DNA from: JADFOB01 sp964651325
Lineage (GTDB): Bacteria > Planctomycetota > Phycisphaerae > UBA1845
Assembly: GCA_964651325.1 (NCBI GenBank)
Contig: CAZYXP010000059.1
Coordinates: 1-17,962 of the forward strand
Length of the DNA: 17,962 nt
Reading direction: 5' to 3'
The position numbers were made by a program, and so were the translations under genes. Below the pieces are notes generated by a model. It searched no databases and was not told the origin of the DNA. It saw nothing but the letters and a program-made list of their open reading frames with translations. Shown here piece after piece: positions 14,155-17,962 of this stretch; within the stretch, counting starts at the first letter, position 1; every line of letters starts with the position of its first letter.

Positions 14155-14370
14155 CTACTCGCCGTAAAGATCCGCGATGACCCGGTCCACGGTGACGTCC
14201 ACCGCCCGATCCATCGCGTAATCCCCACGTTCAAGGGCGTCTCGGACACGGCCCACCTTGTCGGCTTCCTCGGGCGCAAGGTGTGCGTCATTCGCGGTTG
14301 TCGGTTGGTGGTCGCGGATGGCCCCCTGAACCGTCCGCGCCCCATGCTTGGTGGAGTGTTTTGACTTCAT
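14155..14370 (-). CDS. Small FlgM-like protein (possible anti-sigma factor)
   Basis: A 71-residue, highly charged protein with an ATG start and GGAGAA about eight bases before it. The first 30 residues are polar and likely disordered; residues about 37-68 (DKVGRVRDALERGDYAMDRA then VDVTVDRVIADL) fit the FlgM core, where a helix, a short G.Y linker and a second helix bind the flagellar sigma factor FliA. FlgM is normally about 90-100 residues, so this is short, and no flagellar gene is near it. It could instead be an unrelated small protein with a similar helix-turn-helix-like pattern. Coding is likely; the function is tentative. Confidence 0.55.
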   Translation of the reverse strand: MKSKHSTKHGARTVQGAIRDHQPTTANDAHLAPEEADKVGRVRDALERGDYAMDRAVDVTVDRVIADLYGE

Positions 14371-14533
14371 AATCGCTTCTCCGCGGCAACGTGCCTGTAA
14401 CTCAGGGTCCGATATCCCATCAATTCGCCATGGGGCGCATCGGGAAGGCGGGTCAATCGGTTGAGTAACTTCTCTTTGGAATTCAACCGCTGCGAAGCCA
14501 AGCCCTTGGGGGTTGCTTGCTCAAGGATGCGGA

Positions 14534-14568
14534 TTCGCTTGACGCGAACCTACCCAATGACCGATAAA
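14534..14568 (+). promoter_or_regulatory. Candidate promoter with inverted repeat over the -35 box
   Basis: TTGACG (14539-14544) and GATAAA (14563-14568) are spaced by 18 bases, giving transcription from about 14575 and a leader of about 60 bases before the amidase gene at 14636. The -35 box lies within TTCGC-TTGAC-GCGAA (14534-14548), a short inverted repeat that could be an operator. The rest of 14371-14635 shows no gene. Confidence 0.4.
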
Positions 14569-14635
14569 TATGATTCGTTGAGTTCGGTAGACACGTTTCG
14601 ACTCGCTGACTCCAGTCAGTGCGGAGTGCGACGCA

Positions 14636-15430
14636 ATGCATAAGCTCGTAGTAGCCTTGGCGGCGCTTTGGCTGACCCTGCCGGGGTGCGTGACCACACA
14701 CCGTCCTTCCGCAAAAAGAATCCCCACGCATTCAACGCGCCACGGCATCGCGCGGATCAAGCGGGAAAACCTCAGGCCGCCTCCCTGGCCGAGAGTCGAA
14801 ATGCGCGCCGATCGAAGCGAAACCTACCCTCGCGATTGGATGCCCCGGCGTCTTTCTCGCCGTTGGAGTACGATTGTGGTTCATCACAGCGCGACCGCCG
14901 AGGGGGGGGCCAAGGCCTTTGACAAGTTCCACAAAGAAACGCGGGGCTGGGATGGGCTCGGTTATCACTTCGTGATCGGAAACGGAACAGACACGCTTGA
15001 TGGCGAGGTTGAGGTGGGCGCGAGGTGGCGCCAGCAGAAAACGGGGGCCCACTGCAAGACTCCCAACAACTACTACAACGAGCACGGCATTGGAATCTGT
15101 CTCGTTGGGGATTTTACGCAGTCCAGACCGACGGCAAGACAATTGGCCTCGCTTCGCAAGCTCACGCGGTTTCTAGCCAAGACCTGCGATATTGCTCCGA
15201 TCCGCGTCACCACCCACCGCAACGTAACCGGAGGCACCGTGTGTCCTGGGCCCCATTTTCATCTAGAGGCTTTGCGGAATGCGATGGTCGAAGGCCCCCA
15301 ACGGCCCCGATCGTCCCGGAACCGTCCGGCGCTCGCCAGTGAGAAGCCACGGGCCCCGAGGGCAGTTGGAACGCCCGCCTCAGTACTGTCGTACCAATTC
15401 GCACCGTTTCGCCCTCATCGATCCCATTGA
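14636..15430 (+). CDS. Lipoprotein N-acetylmuramoyl-L-alanine amidase (amidase_2/PGRP)
   Basis: A 264-residue envelope protein. The N terminus (HKLVVALAALWLTLPGC) is a lipoprotein signal with Cys18 lipidated. The amidase_2 domain spans about residues 76-218: IVVHHSAT (His83 or His84 as zinc ligand), GWDGLGYHFVIGNG, GAHCK, NEHGIGICLVGDF, and THRNV...TVCPGP with His194 and Cys203 as the other zinc ligands. It would cut the bond between N-acetylmuramic acid and the first L-alanine of peptidoglycan, in wall recycling or division. The last 45 residues are Pro/Arg-rich and look disordered. GGAG lies nine bases before the ATG. A signal-like promoter precedes it at 14539-14568. Confidence 0.9.
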   Translation: MHKLVVALAALWLTLPGCVTTHRPSAKRIPTHSTRHGIARIKRENLRPPPWPRVEMRADRSETYPRDWMPRRLSRRWSTIVVHHSATAEGGAKAFDKFHKETRGWDGLGYHFVIGNGTDTLDGEVEVGARWRQQKTGAHCKTPNNYYNEHGIGICLVGDFTQSRPTARQLASLRKLTRFLAKTCDIAPIRVTTHRNVTGGTVCPGPHFHLEALRNAMVEGPQRPRSSRNRPALASEKPRAPRAVGTPASVLSYQFAPFRPHRSH

Positions 15431-15677
15431 CCGATTCGCCCCGAAATCGAACAATATCGGAAGTATTAAACCGCGCCCGACTCCTGACCGATGGGTACAA
15501 TGTCGTAACCAGGGGTAAGGGCTCGGGCAAGTTCAAGGCCGGCGCGGCGTTCATGCCGGTCCGGCGGGCTTGGTTCGGTAGCGTAAATAACGGAAACGAG
15601 GAACCACCCGGCGGCGCTGTGTGGATTGTTCATCACGGGTTTGCCACATACCGGAACCCGCAACAGGAGGCCAACCA

Positions 15678-15899
15678 ATGGCAAGGAATTCCCTTCGGCA
15701 GCGAATGATTCGACTTCTATCCGTTCTGGCGGTCGGTGGATCGGTGTTTCAGTTGAGCAGCTGCGACCCCAACGTCCGCACGACGTTGCTCGATGGTTTG
15801 GAATCGACCACATCATCGTTGAGCTCTGCACTGATTTCAGCGTTCTTTCTGAGCTTGGATAACAACGACGTCAACGCCAACGGCCTGACAACGACGTAG
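15678..15899 (+). CDS. Small predicted lipoprotein, 73 residues
   Basis: The ATG at 15678 follows AGGAGG (15665-15670) by seven bases, the best ribosome site in the window. The N terminus is basic (RQRMIR) followed by LLSVLAVGGSVFQLSSC, a good lipobox with Cys29 and Asp30. The mature part is only about 45 residues, Ser/Thr-rich with a hydrophobic ISAFFLSL segment and an Asn/Asp end. The pattern CDPNVRTTLLDGLE then FFLSL resembles short lipoproteins seen repeatedly in Planctomycetota, from recollection. A longer frame from 15621 is open but its start has no ribosome site. The 15431-15677 space before it holds no convincing gene. Confidence 0.72.
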   Translation: MARNSLRQRMIRLLSVLAVGGSVFQLSSCDPNVRTTLLDGLESTTSSLSSALISAFFLSLDNNDVNANGLTTT

Positions 15900-15918
15900 C
15901 GCTGCCAATGGGGGAATC

Positions 15919-15985
15919 GCGGGCTCGAGTCTGCGTTTCCAAACGCGAGCAACCTACGAGCCCGCGCCGTGTTACGTGCGGGCTC
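15919..15985 (+). terminator. Three-arm hairpin set, terminator or attenuator-like
   Basis: GCGGGCTCG (15919-15927) can pair with CGAGCCCGC (15957-15965), enclosing a small GCGTTT/AAACGC hairpin (15933-15946). The same middle arm, GAGCCCGC (15958-15965), can instead pair with GCGGGCTC (15978-15985). The two folds exclude each other. The second is followed by ATTTCAT, only a weak T-run, so termination is plausible but not certain. It begins 20 bases after the small lipoprotein stop. Confidence 0.55.
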
Positions 15986-16082
15986 ATTTCATGCGCGGGG
16001 CGGGGAGCCGTCAGTTGACAGCTGGAAGAGACTCTGTTCGCGCCCCCTACGGCCGGTGCCGCGCGTGCTTCGCCGGTGGCCT

Positions 16083-16132
16083 GCCTCCTATAGGAGGCGG
16101 GGGAGCCGATGAAGGTGACAGGCAGACGCCTG
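16083..16132. repeat. Palindromes GCCTCCTATAGGAGGC and CAGGC-AGAC-GCCTG
   Basis: A perfect 16-base palindrome (16083-16098) and a five-base-stem hairpin (16119-16132) lie 20 bases apart in the 438-base space 15900-16337, which has no gene. A third hairpin is at 16282-16296. REP-like elements of this sort are typical of non-coding space in this genome. No T-run makes any of them a clear terminator. Confidence 0.55.
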
Positions 16133-16281
16133 GTTTCGTCGCCGAGCCAATCCTCCGTGCGCTGCCGTTGGGACCGGATGGCCTTCAGCCCGTAGTGACC
16201 TCGAGATCATCGCATCCCTACGTCCGAAGGACATCTGGCACCCGGCAATCCCGGCCCTACGCGTTTAGCATGCCGCGTGCC

Positions 16282-16296
16282 TCGGGCGAAGCCCGA
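16282..16296. repeat. Hairpin TCGGGC-GAA-GCCCGA downstream of ileS
   Basis: A perfect six-base-pair stem with a three-base loop, 41 bases past the ileS stop codon. On the ileS strand the loop reads TTC. It could stabilise the ileS transcript end, but no T-run follows, so it is listed as a repeat-like hairpin and not as a terminator. Confidence 0.5.
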
Positions 16297-16337
16297 CGCT
16301 CTTGCTAGTAGCTGAAAGCTCTCCGACCGCGCTTTTC

Positions 16338-17962
16338 TTAACTTGCTTTGACCAACTGGAGCGATACTTCGACTCCTTCTAACTTCGTGTCGGTCGTACC
16401 GGACGATTCGCAAAGCGCTTCGAGTGTGATCTCCATCGCTAGCGTCTCTGCGCGAATATAGTCTCCGAACTGGTCTACCGTTTCACGAATGATTTCACCT
16501 TCGGAAATGATCGCGAGATGAATGCGGTCGGCGATGTCGAGGCTCGCGTCCTTGCGCAGGCTTTGGATGTTGCGGACAAGATCGCGCGCGATGCCTTCGC
16601 GATGCAAGTCAGGTGTGAGCCGCTTGTCGATCAGCACGGTGGTTTGGCCATTGTCCGCCCCGGACCAGTGTTCATCATACGTTTTGACGATGTTGAGGTC
16701 CTCCCGATCGAGCGAAAATTGTTCGCCGCCAACCTCAACGGACACGGGCGCGCCAGAGGCCAACGCATCGGCGGTGGCCGGTCCGTCCAACGCTAGGATC
16801 GCTTGCCGCACGGCCGCGGCCTGCTTGCCATACTTCGGCCCCATCGTCTTCATGTTGGCTTGGACACTGATCTCTATGAGGCCCGCGGCGTCTTCGATCG
16901 CCGTTACTTTTTTGATGTTCAGTTCTTCGAGCAGATGGTCTGGAAACCGTGCCACCGCACGCCGATCCGCTTCCGATCCAGGTACGACGCGCAGTTCCGC
17001 CAGCGGTTGCCGCACCTTCAGCTTGGATTCCTTCCGCGCCGATCGAGCCAGCGTGATGATCTGCAACAAAGCGGCCATGTCTTCCGACAGCGCCGCATCG
17101 ATGCGCTTTTCGTCGGCCTTTGGGTAGGGGCAGTGATGAATGCTGCGCGGGGAACTTTCGATCTGGCGGGCCACCAGGTTCAAGTACATATGCTCCGTTA
17201 GGAACGGCGCGATGGGTGCCATGATCTTGGCGACGGTCGTCAGCGCCTCGTACAACGTTTGATAGGCCGCCAGCTTGTCCTGATCCCCCTCGGACGCGCC
17301 GCGCCAGAATCGCCGGCGATTGCGCCGGATGTACCAGGTGCTCAGGTGATCGATGAATCGTTCGATCTTCTGCGTCACCGGCGGTAGGTCATAGGCCTCG
17401 AAGTGGGTACGGGCGGCATCAATGAGCAGTTGAAGATCGGAGAGAATCCAGCGGTCGATGTCTTGACGCTCGGCGATCGGGACGGCGGGCGCTTGCGGAT
17501 CGAATCCGTCCAACCGGGCGTAGTTGCAGAAAAATGAGTAGGCATTCCAAAACGTAAGCAGAACGCGGCGCCGGGTTTCGTCCGCGGGATGGGAGGTCAC
17601 CTTGCACAGTGGCTCCCCGTTGACGTTGCGGTCCATGGTTTTCCCGTTGCCACAGTCGATGGAAACAGGCTCGTCGGGATGCCGCGTGCCAAACGCCAGA
17701 TCCGTCGTCGCCGGTTGGCTGCAATACATCCAGCGCATCACGTCCACGCCGATTTGCTCCGCCGCCTCTTCAAACCAGATGGCCGTCCCGTCGGATTTGT
17801 GCATCGCCTGACGCTCCTCGTTCATCACCAGCGCGTGGCCGACCACATTCTTGAATGGAAGCCTCGGCTCTTCCTTGCCGATTTCCATCATCGTGCTCAT
17901 CGCGAGGATGGCGTAAAACCAGTTGCGAAACTGCCCCGGGAAACATTCGGTGATGAGATCCG
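16338..17962 (-). CDS. ileS: Isoleucyl-tRNA synthetase, type 2, C-terminal part
   Basis: The frame is open from the right edge (first visible residues DLITECFPGQFRNWFYAILA) to the stop at 16338, about 540 residues; the N terminus with the HIGH motif and editing domain lies outside. Class I signature: FKNVVGHALVMNEERQAMHK then SDGTAIWFEEAAEQIGVDVM, where the KMSKS loop reads AMHKS. Then the anticodon-binding region (TFWNAYSFFCNYARLDGFDP, WILSDLQ, STWYIRRNRRRFWRG, TVAKIMAPIAPFLTEHMY) and a C-terminal domain with LVRNIQSLRKDASLDIADRI. It has that domain and no CxxC zinc finger, as in the eukaryote-like type 2 enzymes that are commonly mupirocin-tolerant. It charges tRNA-Ile with isoleucine in the cytoplasm. 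A start at 17900 would be false; it is internal. Confidence 0.95.
   Translation of the reverse strand, partial: DLITECFPGQFRNWFYAILAMSTMMEIGKEEPRLPFKNVVGHALVMNEERQAMHKSDGTAIWFEEAAEQIGVDVMRWMYCSQPATTDLAFGTRHPDEPVSIDCGNGKTMDRNVNGEPLCKVTSHPADETRRRVLLTFWNAYSFFCNYARLDGFDPQAPAVPIAERQDIDRWILSDLQLLIDAARTHFEAYDLPPVTQKIERFIDHLSTWYIRRNRRRFWRGASEGDQDKLAAYQTLYEALTTVAKIMAPIAPFLTEHMYLNLVARQIESSPRSIHHCPYPKADEKRIDAALSEDMAALLQIITLARSARKESKLKVRQPLAELRVVPGSEADRRAVARFPDHLLEELNIKKVTAIEDAAGLIEISVQANMKTMGPKYGKQAAAVRQAILALDGPATADALASGAPVSVEVGGEQFSLDREDLNIVKTYDEHWSGADNGQTTVLIDKRLTPDLHREGIARDLVRNIQSLRKDASLDIADRIHLAIISEGEIIRETVDQFGDYIRAETLAMEITLEALCESSGTTDTKLEGVEVSLQLVKAS

Noticed and set aside
15427..15708. Plus-strand frame of 93 codons between amidase and small lipoprotein
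   Set aside because: Starts with TTG overlapping the amidase stop, overlaps the better supported lipoprotein start at 15678, and shows no ribosome site or domain pattern.
15466..15831. Minus-strand frame of 121 codons opposite the small lipoprotein
   Set aside because: Overlaps the gene with AGGAGG and a lipobox; its own start has no ribosome site and the protein has no recognisable features.

Overview
The window looks like part of a Planctomycetota genome, probably Phycisphaerae-like, from a scaffolded metagenome or draft assembly. The supporting evidence is an exported protein ending in an IPTL-CTERM-type sorting tail (IPAVSDWG plus a membrane helix and a basic tail), a PcrA, RuvX, IleS and AcpS core typical of bacteria, GC-rich DNA, a zinc-ribbon/DUF5658-type membrane protein, many small lipoproteins, and intergenic spaces full of palindromic repeats. 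The assignment is inference from composition and family content; no marker gene was compared by alignment. A run of exactly 100 N (13932-14031) is an artificial scaffold join, so order and distance across it are not certain.

Layout. 1-177 is the Lys/Ala/Thr-repeat tail of a cut-off gene, followed by a strong bidirectional terminator. 402-2181 (minus) holds a lipoprotein gene followed by an exported protein with a C-terminal Ada-like zinc-binding domain. 2386-3060 (plus) encodes an exported, CxxCH-containing, IPTL-CTERM-anchored protein. 3178-7000 (minus) is a compact pcrA-manC-ruvX cluster: helicase, GDP-mannose precursor synthesis and a Holliday-junction resolvase-like nuclease. acpS (plus) diverges from pcrA and faces a small VOC protein (minus). 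7988-10027 (minus) encodes a GT39/PMT-like membrane glycosyltransferase. 10233-12840 (minus) is a fatty-acyl-CoA module, a two-domain 3-hydroxyacyl-CoA dehydrogenase followed by a thiolase, that would carry out the last two steps of beta-oxidation or a related ketoadipyl/butyryl pathway. 13280-13756 (minus) is the zinc-ribbon membrane protein. After the gap come a small FlgM-like protein (minus), a lipoprotein PGRP/amidase_2 peptidoglycan amidase (plus), a 73-residue lipoprotein (plus), and the C-terminal two thirds or so of a type-2 isoleucyl-tRNA synthetase (minus) running off the right end.

Most genes are ordinary housekeeping or envelope genes, and I see no defence system, CRISPR array, transposase, integrase or biosynthetic cluster. 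The unusual content is in the repeats. At least four families of short dispersed elements occur here. One palindromic family appears six times, and two of those copies, in opposite orientations, lie inside the glycosyltransferase gene and are translated without breaking its frame, much as Rickettsia palindromic elements do. A multi-hairpin intergenic structure (12996-13117) and a three-arm mutually exclusive hairpin set (15919-15985) are further structured, unexplained elements.
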